Positions 39,463 to 47,655 of a stretch of 64,000 nucleotides of DNA are shown here, one piece after another. Made by a program: the position numbers and the translations under genes. Source of the stretch: Barnesiella merdipullorum (lineage in GTDB: Bacteria; Bacteroidota; Bacteroidia; Bacteroidales; Barnesiellaceae); the NCBI GenBank assembly GCA_019116365.1, contig DXBT01000007.1, positions 1 to 64,000 on the forward strand. The letters run 5' to 3'. Numbering within the stretch: the stretch's first letter is position 1; each line of letters begins with the position of its first letter. The notes beneath the pieces are model-generated. The model searched no databases. It was not told the DNA's origin and saw nothing but the letters and a program-made list of their open reading frames with translations.

Positions 39463-42261
39463 TTATTTTTTAGGCGTTGTACATTGATCTACCAGATAGA
39501 CGATCGAGAGGTAGGGTATGCCCGAGTTGGTGGTCAATCCTATCTCGCAGGTGCGGCTGTTGGAGTATCCGGTTTTTACGCCGGCCTTTTCGAGTTGCGG
39601 TCTCAGCTTGCGCAGGGCATAGGCATTGACCTCGGGGTGCGTGAATCCGCGGTCGCCGGCGAATCCGCAGCAGCCTACCTCGTCGGGCACGATGACGTGG
39701 CGCGAGCACAGACGGGCCAGCTCGACGAGCATGTTGCCCAGGTTCATCTTGCGCATCGAGCAGGTGATGTGTACGGCTACGGCGTCGTCGATGGGGGTGA
39801 ACTGCAACTTGTCGCGCAGGAAGGTGTAGATGAACTCTACCGGCTCGTAGAGTTTGACGCGGGTCATCGTCTCGCGCATGCGGTGCAGGCAGGGGCTCTG
39901 GTCGCAGAGCACGGGGTATTGTCCCTCGTGGCTGGCTTTGAAGAGGGCCTCTTCCAGTTCGGCCGACTTGCGGTCGGCAATATCCCTCATGCCTTTGCTT
40001 TCCCAGATGGTACCGCAGCAAAGGTTTTTCATGTTCTCGGGGAAGATGACTTCGTAGCCAGCCTTTTGCAGCAGGGCTACGGTTTTGTCGATGAGCGGTG
40101 TGGGGTCGGGCGAATTTTTGGCCGGACCCATGGTCTGGTTGATACAGCTGGGGAAATAGACCACCTTCAGCGGTTCGGGGTGTTGCTCTATCTTGTGGGG
40201 CCGGTAGGGCTTGGGCATGGCCGGGGTCCACAAGGGGAGACCCAGACGGTGCAGGGTGCGGCCTACGGCGCTCATCGGTTTGTCGCCCAGCAGGGCGTGT
40301 GCGGCATGGGCCAGGTAGAGTACCGGGCGGATGCTGGCTTTGGTGCTGGCGAAGTGGTTGGCTACCCAGTCGCCGGTCTTGTAGCCGAGGCTACCGGCGG
40401 GCAGACTCTCCTCGCGCAGGTCGTGGGTGAGGTCGCCTACGCTGATGCCCATCGGGCACGACATGGAGCAGAGGCCGTCGCCGGCACAGGTGGCGTTGCC
40501 CAGGTATTTGTATTGTTGCAGCAGGGTGTGCATGCGGGTTTGACTCTCGGCATCGGTCAGATGGCTCAGCCGGGAGATTTCGCGACGGATGACGATGCGT
40601 TGTCGCGACGACAGCGAGAAGCCGCAGGTGAGGCAGTTTACCTCGCAGAAACCGCACTCGATGCAGCGATCGACGTGGGCGTTGGTGAGCGGCATGGGCT
40701 TGAAGTGCTTCAGGTGGCACTGCGGGTCGTCGTTGAAGATGACGCCGGGGTTGAGCAATCCTTTGGGATCGAAGAGCTCTTTGACGGCTTTCATGTAGCC
40801 GAAGGCCTTCTCGCCCCATTCGTATTTGACAAAGGGAGCCATGTTGCGGCCCGTGCCGTGCTCGGCCTTGAGCGAGCCGTCGTATTTATCGACCACGAGG
40901 GTCTTGACTTCGTCCATCAGTTTGGCATATCGGGCCACCTGCTCGGGGGTATCGAACGACTGGCTGATGATGAAGTGATAGTTCCCTTCGAGGGCGTGGC
41001 CGTAGATGCAGGCATCGTCGTAGCCGTTGCGCTCGAGCAGAGTCTGCAGGTCGGCGGTAGCCTGGGGCAGGTCTTTCAAGGGGAAGGCCACATCTTCGAT
41101 GAGCACCGTGGTGCCCAGTTGACGGGTGCCTCCCACCGAGGGGAAGATGCCCGAGCGGATGGCCCAGTATTGCGAGTACTCCTCGGGCTTGTCGGTGAAG
41201 TGTATGGGTGTGGCGGTCTTGAAGGGGACCAGTATCTTTTTGATGGCTTCGATATTGGCCTCGAGTTCTTCGGGCGAATCGGCTTTGGTCTCGGTGAGTA
41301 CGGCCGTGAGGCCCGTGCCGGTGGTGTCGTTGACCGAGGCGAGCGACTTCTTGTCGAGCATCTCGGCACTGAACACGGGTCCCTCTTTCATGGCCACGAC
41401 GGCGCGGCAGGCATCTTCGATCTTGTCGAAGTAGAGCATGGCGCTTGCCGAGCAGGGGTAATCGTGCTCGGTCTTCATCGTCACCTCCGAGAGGAAGGCG
41501 AGAGTACCTTCCGACCCTACCATGAGGTGGGCGATGATGTCGAACGGGTCGTCGTAGGCGACAAAGGGCAACAGGTTGAGGCCGGTGACATTCTTGATGA
41601 CATACTTGCGGCGGATGCGGTCGCTCAGGGCCTGGTCGCCTCTGATTTCGTCGCGCAGCTCGGCGATGCGTTTCAAGAAGGGGGCATGACTCTGCTCAAA
41701 CGCCCGTCGGCTGGCGGGATCGCCCGTGTCGAGGCGAGTCCCGTCGGCCAGGACGATTTTGGCCGATATCAGTTCCTTGTCGCTGTTGGCGTGGGTGCCA
41801 CAGTTCATGCCCGAGGCATTGTTCATGACAATGCCGCCTACCATGGCCGATTTTACCGAGGCGGGGTCGGGTGCGAATTTTCTGCCATAGGGTTTTAAAA
41901 TCTCATTCACACGGGCCCCGATGATACCGGGTTGGAGAGTTATTTGTGTATGGTCTGGCGAGATGGAGTATTGTTCCCAGTTTTTACCGGCAACAATCAG
42001 TATCGAGTCGCTTATGCTTTGCCCCGAGAGCGAGGTACCGGCAGCTCTGAAAGTTACCGGCAGGTCGTAGCGGTTGGCCAGGGTCAGGAGCCGTGCCACC
42101 TCCTCCTCGTTTTTCGATCGAATCACGATCTGGGGGATAAGACGATAGAATCCGGCATCGGTTCCCCACGCCAGCAGGCGCAGGTCGTCGGTATAGATAC
42201 GGTCTTTGGGAATGAATGTCCCGACCTCTTTCAGATAAGCGTTGTACTTTTGATCTTTCAT
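39463..42261 (-). CDS. FAD/iron-sulphur oxidoreductase, probable D-lactate dehydrogenase
   Basis: 932 residues. FAD-binding-4 domain about 35-180 (VTFRAAGTSLSGQSISDSIL, MVGGIVMNNASGMNCGTHAN); FAD-oxidase C-terminal domain about 215-515 (EGTLAFLSEVT, GHALEGNYHF, SLKAEHGTGRNMAP); ferredoxin-type clusters CIECGFCEVNCLTCGF and CAGDGLCSMSCPMG about 545-620; and CCG domains with FPSCIN, CCGTIWESKG and CCGFAGDRGF. This Dld-II/GlcD-GlcF fusion layout oxidises D-lactate or D-2-hydroxyacids to the keto acid. MurQ, three genes downstream, releases D-lactate, so a MurNAc-derived substrate is likely. The membrane-associated electron acceptor is unknown. Confidence 0.8.
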   Translation of the reverse strand: MKDQKYNAYLKEVGTFIPKDRIYTDDLRLLAWGTDAGFYRLIPQIVIRSKNEEEVARLLTLANRYDLPVTFRAAGTSLSGQSISDSILIVAGKNWEQYSISPDHTQITLQPGIIGARVNEILKPYGRKFAPDPASVKSAMVGGIVMNNASGMNCGTHANSDKELISAKIVLADGTRLDTGDPASRRAFEQSHAPFLKRIAELRDEIRGDQALSDRIRRKYVIKNVTGLNLLPFVAYDDPFDIIAHLMVGSEGTLAFLSEVTMKTEHDYPCSASAMLYFDKIEDACRAVVAMKEGPVFSAEMLDKKSLASVNDTTGTGLTAVLTETKADSPEELEANIEAIKKILVPFKTATPIHFTDKPEEYSQYWAIRSGIFPSVGGTRQLGTTVLIEDVAFPLKDLPQATADLQTLLERNGYDDACIYGHALEGNYHFIISQSFDTPEQVARYAKLMDEVKTLVVDKYDGSLKAEHGTGRNMAPFVKYEWGEKAFGYMKAVKELFDPKGLLNPGVIFNDDPQCHLKHFKPMPLTNAHVDRCIECGFCEVNCLTCGFSLSSRQRIVIRREISRLSHLTDAESQTRMHTLLQQYKYLGNATCAGDGLCSMSCPMGISVGDLTHDLREESLPAGSLGYKTGDWVANHFASTKASIRPVLYLAHAAHALLGDKPMSAVGRTLHRLGLPLWTPAMPKPYRPHKIEQHPEPLKVVYFPSCINQTMGPAKNSPDPTPLIDKTVALLQKAGYEVIFPENMKNLCCGTIWESKGMRDIADRKSAELEEALFKASHEGQYPVLCDQSPCLHRMRETMTRVKLYEPVEFIYTFLRDKLQFTPIDDAVAVHITCSMRKMNLGNMLVELARLCSRHVIVPDEVGCCGFAGDRGFTHPEVNAYALRKLRPQLEKAGVKTGYSNSRTCEIGLTTNSGIPYLSIVYLVDQCTTPKK

Positions 42262-42280
42262 CTCGGTTGATTACTTGGTG

Positions 42281-43513
42281 TTATTTATAAAGATAGTATT
42301 TGCGTGACAATTGCTTGAAACTTTCTACATCTTTATACCAGTAGTCCTTGATGTCGTCGAAGCGGTAGCGTTTGGAAAAGCGTTCGCGTATCTGGTTGCT
42401 GCCGCATACCTTGTCGAACATGTCGAACCGTTTCTCGGTCTCGGGACCGAAGGCTTTCTTGTCGGGGTAGAGGGCTGCCAGTTCTTGTAAGATGTAGAAC
42501 TGGACCTCGGAGAGACGGGCTTTCCGATAGTCCATGATGTGCACTTGCACCCCCTGCAAGTGTTCGCCCTGCCCGAAAGCATAGAAAGGTTTCAGGTGTA
42601 TGGGGCGGAATTTGATACCCGGCAGATTAAGGGCGTTCATGCGGTCGGCCAGTTTCTCGGCGTCGATCCACTGGGCGGCAAACATCTGGAAGGGTATGGT
42701 GTATCCCACGCCTATCGAGAGGTAGGGCAACTCGCCCACAATACCCGACAGGGGGTAGAAGTAGGCCGAGTGGGGGTGCGGGATGTGCGGCGACGAGGGT
42801 ATCCATTGGAGCCCCGTCTGCGAGTAGTCCATGCTGCGCTTCCAGTGTTTCATGGGCACGACTGTGAGCTTGCAGTCTTTGGCCAGCATATGTTCGCCCA
42901 CGAACATACGGGCCAGCTCGCCGCAGGTGAGCCCATACACATAGGGTATCTTGAATTGACTGACGAAGGAGAAGTAACCATCCTCGACGATGTTGCCTTC
43001 GACCTTCTCGCCGCCGATGGGGTTGGGACGGTCGAGCACGACAAACTCGATACCGTTTTCGGCGGCGGCTTCCATGGCTACACCCATGGTGCTGATGTAG
43101 GTGAACGAGCGGCAACCTATGTCTTGGATGTCATAGACGAGCACATCGATGCCCTTGAGCATCTCGGGGGTGGGCTTGCGGGTCTTCCCGTAGAGCGAAT
43201 AGACGGGCAGCCCGGTCGAGGGGTCGGTCGAGTTTTCGACCTTGTCGCCGGCATGCACGTCGCCGCGCACCCCGTGTTCGGGTCCATAGAGAGCCACGAG
43301 ATTGACGTTGGGAGCTTCAAACAGGATATCGATGGTCGATTTCAACGAATTGTCCACCCCCGTGGGGTTGGTGATGAGACCGACTCTTTTCCCCTCCAGA
43401 ATTTTGAAATTGTCTCTCTTCAGAACCTCGATTCCCGTCATTGTTTTCTGTGCACTCAATCCTCCTGCAAAAATTACAGTCAGGCACAAAATTATATACT
43501 TTTTCAATGTCAT
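42281..43513 (-). CDS. namZ: NamZ-type exo-beta-N-acetylmuramidase (GH171, formerly DUF1343)
   Basis: 410 residues, signal peptide ending near SAQ at residue 22. DUF1343 landmarks: GKRVGLITNPTGVD, ALYGPEHGVRGDVHAGDKV, VYSLYGKTRKPTPEM, LVYDIQDIGCRSFTYISTMG, VLDRPNPIGG, and the C-terminal YRFDDI. Bacillus NamZ and the Tannerella homologue remove non-reducing-end MurNAc from peptidoglycan fragments. The signal peptide places it in the periplasm, supplying MurNAc to MurT. It lies 19 bp upstream-side from the oxidoreductase and 14 bp from the AmpG-like gene, within one operon. Confidence 0.9.
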   Translation of the reverse strand: MTLKKYIILCLTVIFAGGLSAQKTMTGIEVLKRDNFKILEGKRVGLITNPTGVDNSLKSTIDILFEAPNVNLVALYGPEHGVRGDVHAGDKVENSTDPSTGLPVYSLYGKTRKPTPEMLKGIDVLVYDIQDIGCRSFTYISTMGVAMEAAAENGIEFVVLDRPNPIGGEKVEGNIVEDGYFSFVSQFKIPYVYGLTCGELARMFVGEHMLAKDCKLTVVPMKHWKRSMDYSQTGLQWIPSSPHIPHPHSAYFYPLSGIVGELPYLSIGVGYTIPFQMFAAQWIDAEKLADRMNALNLPGIKFRPIHLKPFYAFGQGEHLQGVQVHIMDYRKARLSEVQFYILQELAALYPDKKAFGPETEKRFDMFDKVCGSNQIRERFSKRYRFDDIKDYWYKDVESFKQLSRKYYLYK

Positions 43514-43527
43514 AGACTTTCTTTTTG

Positions 43528-45396
43528 TTATTTTGTTTCTGTTTCAATTTCGTTTGCATCCTCCTTCTTGCCATAGTTGGGGTCGATCTTGATAAAGGCG
43601 CACACGGCGATGGTGGCGGCGCAGCAAATCATTACCCAATAGAAGAAGTGTTTATACCCGATGAGCTCTTGCAACCAACCGGCAGCCATGCCCGGCAGCA
43701 TCATGCCCAGGGCCATGAAGGCGGTACAGATGGCATAGTGAGCGGTCTTGTGCTCGCCGTCGGAGAAGTAGATGAGGTAGAGCATGTAGGCGGTGAAGCC
43801 GAAGCCGTAGCCAAACTGCTCGATGAATACGCACAGGTTGATGATGAAGAGGCTGTCGGGCTGGTAGTAGCTGAGATAGACAAAGGTGGCGCAGGTGAGC
43901 GAGATGCTCCAGGCCATGGGCCATAACCATTTGCGCAGACCGCCTTTGGCGGCTACGATACCGCCTATGATACCGCCTATGGTGAGGCCCAGGATACCGA
44001 TGGTGCCATAGACCAGACCTACCTGGCCAGTGGTAAGACCCAATCCGCCCAGCTCTTTGGGATCGAGCAGGAAGGGGTTGATGAGTTTGACCAGTTGTGC
44101 CTCGGGCAAGCGGTAGAGAAGCATGAAGAGGACAGCTACCCATACCTGTTTCTTCTGGAAGAAGGTGACAAAGGTGGCAAAGAACTCCTTGAAGATGTTG
44201 GAGGCGGTTGCTTCGCACACGGCCTTATCGGAGGCGGGCTTGGGCAGGATGTATTTGTGGTACAGACAGATGGCAATGAAGAAGCCGGCCAGTACGAAGA
44301 AGGTAATCGACCAGGCCAGGGCTATGTTGCCCGAGGTCCCTTCGAACGAGGCCGACGACTCTTCTTTCAGTTTGGGGTCTATCTGTATGGTGATGTAGGC
44401 GGGTTTGTCCCAGTTGTCGGCGTTGAACTCGATGCGGTCGCCCTGGGTGAGGAAGATACTTTGGTCGCCACTCTTGTGAACCGTGTTGAGTACCACCTTC
44501 TCGCCCGGTTTGGGTTGTTGCGACAGGCACACTTTCACCACGCCTATGTTGCCGGTGAGTTGGTGCTGGGTGCGCTCGCGGTTCTCGCCGAAGGTATTTT
44601 GAATGAACTGCTCGAACTTGCTGAGCTGCTGGCTCCCTGTTGCCTGGTCATTTGCCTGGGTGGCAGCCTTTTCGGGTGCGGCAAACCCGTTGGCGATATT
44701 CTGCTGTTTTACCCAGGCGTTTATCGAATCGACCTGGGCGGGATTGGCCACGGTCCCTATCTCGAGCACGGCGGGCGAGGCCACGAAGTGCATCTCGCTG
44801 TTGTTGCTGTCGGTCACATAGTCGGTCGAGGGGAGGGTTATTTCATTGGCATATTGCGGGCCGGCCTTGACTTCGAGCGAGAGGGGGGTGAGGCCGGTGT
44901 TCGACTCGAGCAGTCCGGCCAGAATAACCAGCAATCCTTGTCCGGCGATGGTGGCCACGCGGTAGAAGGTGCTGCGTATGCCCACATACATGGCCTGGTC
45001 GTGCGTGTCGAGGGCCAGCATGTAGAAGCCATCGGCGGCAATGTCGTGCGTGGCCGAGCTGAAAGCTACCAGCCAGAAGATGGCCAGGGTAATCTGGAAG
45101 AAGTGCGGGGCTGGAATGGTGAATGCAATGCCGGCCAGGCCTGCGCCTACGAGCATCTGCATGGTGACTACCCACCACCGTTTGGTTTTCAACAGATCGA
45201 TAAAGGGACTCCAGAAGGGTTTGATGACCCACGGCAGATAGAGCCAGCTGGTATATAGGGCTATGTCGGTATTGGATATTCCCAGCCTTTTGTACATGAT
45301 GACCGAGATGGTCATGACAGCCACATAGGGTAGTCCCTGCGCAAAGTAGAGCGTAGGGATCCAAGCCCAAGGTGATATTTTTTTCTGCGAATTCAT
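43528..45396 (-). CDS. ampG: AmpG-like MFS muropeptide importer with a large inserted domain
   Basis: 622 residues, much longer than typical AmpG (430-560). The N-terminal helices carry AmpG phrases (WIPTLYFAQGLPYVAV, GISNTDIALYTSWLYLPWVIKPFW, SSATHDIAADGFYML). After about helix five, residues about 165-355 form a soluble, Gln/Asn-rich insertion, ending in TVHKSGDQSIFLTQGDRIEF and YITIQIDP, which resembles a beta-sandwich. Helices resume at ALAWSITFFVLAGFF. The C-terminal half has RLPEAQLVKLINPFLLD. AmpG imports GlcNAc-anhydroMurNAc muropeptides. The insertion should face the periplasm and may capture substrate. Operon position after the SpoIID-type gene. Confidence 0.82.
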   Translation of the reverse strand: MNSQKKISPWAWIPTLYFAQGLPYVAVMTISVIMYKRLGISNTDIALYTSWLYLPWVIKPFWSPFIDLLKTKRWWVVTMQMLVGAGLAGIAFTIPAPHFFQITLAIFWLVAFSSATHDIAADGFYMLALDTHDQAMYVGIRSTFYRVATIAGQGLLVILAGLLESNTGLTPLSLEVKAGPQYANEITLPSTDYVTDSNNSEMHFVASPAVLEIGTVANPAQVDSINAWVKQQNIANGFAAPEKAATQANDQATGSQQLSKFEQFIQNTFGENRERTQHQLTGNIGVVKVCLSQQPKPGEKVVLNTVHKSGDQSIFLTQGDRIEFNADNWDKPAYITIQIDPKLKEESSASFEGTSGNIALAWSITFFVLAGFFIAICLYHKYILPKPASDKAVCEATASNIFKEFFATFVTFFQKKQVWVAVLFMLLYRLPEAQLVKLINPFLLDPKELGGLGLTTGQVGLVYGTIGILGLTIGGIIGGIVAAKGGLRKWLWPMAWSISLTCATFVYLSYYQPDSLFIINLCVFIEQFGYGFGFTAYMLYLIYFSDGEHKTAHYAICTAFMALGMMLPGMAAGWLQELIGYKHFFYWVMICCAATIAVCAFIKIDPNYGKKEDANEIETETK

Positions 45397-45407
45397 GGTT
45401 TATTGAG

Positions 45408-46712
45408 TTAATAAAGTTTTTCGATGGTTGCTCCCGCAAAGTAGTGCAGGAGGATGTGGCGGTAGTCGTACCCCTGTTCGCCCATGACGGCGGCGCCTAT
45501 CTGGCAGAGCCCTACGCCGTGGCCCCAACCGGCACCTCGCAGCACGAAGCGTCGGGGTATGCCGTCGGCAATCTCTTCGCGCTCGACGACGAAGGCCGAG
45601 CTATAGAGGTGCGAGGGCGAGAGTGTGCGTCGTATCTCGAGCTCCTTGCCTATGGTAAGGGTTTGTCGGGTGCCCTGTATCTGTAGCCGGATGAGTCGTC
45701 CCGAGGGGCCCCGTTCGACCGGTACCAGGTTGATGATTTCGCCGAAGTCGATGCCCGATTTCTCCCGGATGAGCGAGGCGAGCTCCTGTTGGGTATAGGC
45801 AACGCTCCAGCGGTAGAAGTCGGTAGTCTCCTGGTCGTAGTTGTTGAGTACCTGCGAGAGTATTTGCTTGTCGGTGGTGTTGCAGAAGGCTTCGGGCGAG
45901 GAGCAGATCCAGCGACGTGCGTTCTCTTCGACCCGCAGGTCGGGGATATCGTGCTCGTGGCGACTGTCGCGCAGCGCTTCGAGGTAGGGATAGTCAATGT
46001 TTTCCCAGCACGACGAGAAGCGCTCCATCACGCCGCCGCAACACTTCGAGAAGCGGGCATCGCATGTCTGGCCGTCGTAGGTGAGTATCTCGCCCCGGGT
46101 AGCCTTGATGGCTTGGGCCACGAGGGGTGTCGATTCGCGGGTGATACCCTGGTAGCGCTGGCAGTGGTCGTCGGCACAGACGTCGAAGTGGTCGTGGTCC
46201 TCACGGTCGTACCAGCGGATGAGTTCGTCGTGGGTGCGGATACACGATACGGGTTTCTTCCCGGCCAAAGCCTTGTTCTTTTGTATTTGAGCCAGCAGCC
46301 AGCTGCGGGAGATGACGGCATGCGACTTGAGCAGCTCGAGCGAGGCGGTGGCGCTCATCTCGGACGAGATGACGCTGAGCAGATACTCTTCGATGCCTAA
46401 CTCGTTGATGGCAGTGAGTCGGTCGCCCTCGACGATGAGTTTCAGGGTGCCTCTGAAGGTTTGATCTTCCTGTCGCTCCCAGTGGAACTTCACCCCTATG
46501 GTCACCCCCTTGAGACAGAACGAGTCGTTGGAATGTTGCGGGGTAAAGACGAGCTGGTCGTAGAGCTGGCCGTTCCAGCCGATGCGTCCCTGCTCGATGT
46601 GGGCCTCCTGGGGTCCCTCGACGGTGAGGTCGCCGAGGGTATAGGTGTCGTTGAAGACGAAACGGATGGTCTCGCCCGACATGATTCCTACGGTTACCGA
46701 TGGCTCTTTCAT
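45408..46712 (-). CDS. SpoIID/LytB-domain protein without a signal peptide
   Basis: 434 residues. SpoIID landmarks: EEYLLSVISSEMSATASLELLKSHAVISRSW with the conserved catalytic Glu in SSEM, YDGQTCDARFSKCCGGVME, YPYLEALRD, and GAGWGHGVGLCQIGAAVMGEQGYDYRHILLHYF at the C-terminus. SpoIID is a lytic transglycosylase acting on stem-peptide-free glycan. The start MKEPSVTVGIMSGE (ATG 46712) has no signal peptide or membrane helix, so if the start is right the protein stays in the cytoplasm, where imported muropeptides would be its substrate. It lies between the AmpG-like importer and the DUF4922 gene. Confidence 0.85.
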   Translation of the reverse strand: MKEPSVTVGIMSGETIRFVFNDTYTLGDLTVEGPQEAHIEQGRIGWNGQLYDQLVFTPQHSNDSFCLKGVTIGVKFHWERQEDQTFRGTLKLIVEGDRLTAINELGIEEYLLSVISSEMSATASLELLKSHAVISRSWLLAQIQKNKALAGKKPVSCIRTHDELIRWYDREDHDHFDVCADDHCQRYQGITRESTPLVAQAIKATRGEILTYDGQTCDARFSKCCGGVMERFSSCWENIDYPYLEALRDSRHEHDIPDLRVEENARRWICSSPEAFCNTTDKQILSQVLNNYDQETTDFYRWSVAYTQQELASLIREKSGIDFGEIINLVPVERGPSGRLIRLQIQGTRQTLTIGKELEIRRTLSPSHLYSSAFVVEREEIADGIPRRFVLRGAGWGHGVGLCQIGAAVMGEQGYDYRHILLHYFAGATIEKLY

Positions 46713-46720
46713 GGCGTTTC

Positions 46721-47650
46721 TTATTTGAGTTTCTCGATGATGGCGTGCATACTCTTCGTGTCGAGGCACACTTCGGCGAGTATTTGTTCGAGGTGACTGG
46801 CCTCGATTTTCTCGAAGTCTTTCTCGAGCGGGGTGATGAATACACCGCCCATATCGACCGAAGCGGGACTGAGCAGTATATTCTTTTCGCCCTCGGCAAA
46901 GTAACACGAGGGGCGATGCAGAGCCCGCGGGAAGATGGCTACCGTCCACCGGTCTGTTTCGTACCAGGCAAGCACATTCATCATGGGTTCCGTTTCGCCG
47001 GGTTTCACCTCGAGAGCCTGGTAGAGGGTTTCGAAGAGAGCCCGGGCATCGTCGGCCTCGCGGGCTTCGATGAGGAAGAAGGGGCAGATGTACTCCTCGA
47101 CCAGACTCAGGTGGGCCGAACCTTGGGTGCTGACGGGGATGCGACGGCAGCTCTTCACTACTTCGCCGAGGGGGAGGAACCCCTTGTTGCCGGCCTGGAA
47201 GTGGGCGTGGTCGGGTGCCGAAGCACCGCATTTGGGTCCGTTGTAGAAGAGCACGAAGTCGTCGGCTTCCCGGGCCAGACGCAGCATGTCGCCAAACCGG
47301 CAGCCGATGAGTTGCGGCGTGTGGGTGTTGACCGGGATGGTGAGGTGGCGGGGGAAGATGGGGAAGGGGTTGATGAGCCAGGTGTAGTTGCCGTCGGGCA
47401 ACCCCACCTGCACCTCGGGCCGGTTCTCGGCGCAGAGGAAGCACTTGCGCTCTTTCAACGACTGGCTATCGACCTTGGCGGCCGACGAGACGATGCGGGC
47501 CGGGTTGAACTGCACCTTGACCGTGCAGCCTCCCAGCGTAATCTCTTTGACCCGTACCGACTTCAGCGCCTGGTAGTTGTTGCGGGCCGATTCCCACACG
47601 GCGAGCTGGTCGTCGAGCAGTCGTGCGATATGTTTCGATGTGATTTCCAT
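46721..47650 (-). CDS. DUF4922 protein, GalT/HIT-like nucleotidyltransferase candidate
   Basis: 309 residues, cytoplasmic. KERKCFLCAENRPE near residue 65, LPDGNYTWLINPFPIFPRHLTIPV, and CGASAPDHAHFQAGNKGFLP near residue 150 reproduce the HIT-like nucleotide-binding histidine motif (HAHFQ) of GalT and GDP-L-galactose phosphorylase. The usual substrate is a nucleoside-diphospho sugar or sugar-1-phosphate. The start is ATG 47650; the frame continues upstream but with an unlikely proline/glutamine-rich extension. The GT2 gene stops 6 bp upstream. A route from salvaged amino sugars to a nucleotide sugar is conceivable, but the substrate is unknown. Confidence 0.72.
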   Translation of the reverse strand: MEITSKHIARLLDDQLAVWESARNNYQALKSVRVKEITLGGCTVKVQFNPARIVSSAAKVDSQSLKERKCFLCAENRPEVQVGLPDGNYTWLINPFPIFPRHLTIPVNTHTPQLIGCRFGDMLRLAREADDFVLFYNGPKCGASAPDHAHFQAGNKGFLPLGEVVKSCRRIPVSTQGSAHLSLVEEYICPFFLIEAREADDARALFETLYQALEVKPGETEPMMNVLAWYETDRWTVAIFPRALHRPSCYFAEGEKNILLSPASVDMGGVFITPLEKDFEKIEASHLEQILAEVCLDTKSMHAIIEKLK

Positions 47651-47655
47651 GTGGC

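Noticed and set aside
39328..41898. 856-codon plus-strand open frame antisense to the oxidoreductase
   Set aside because: Low-complexity Gly/Val/Glu-rich translation; the minus-strand frame has FAD and iron-sulphur motifs throughout.
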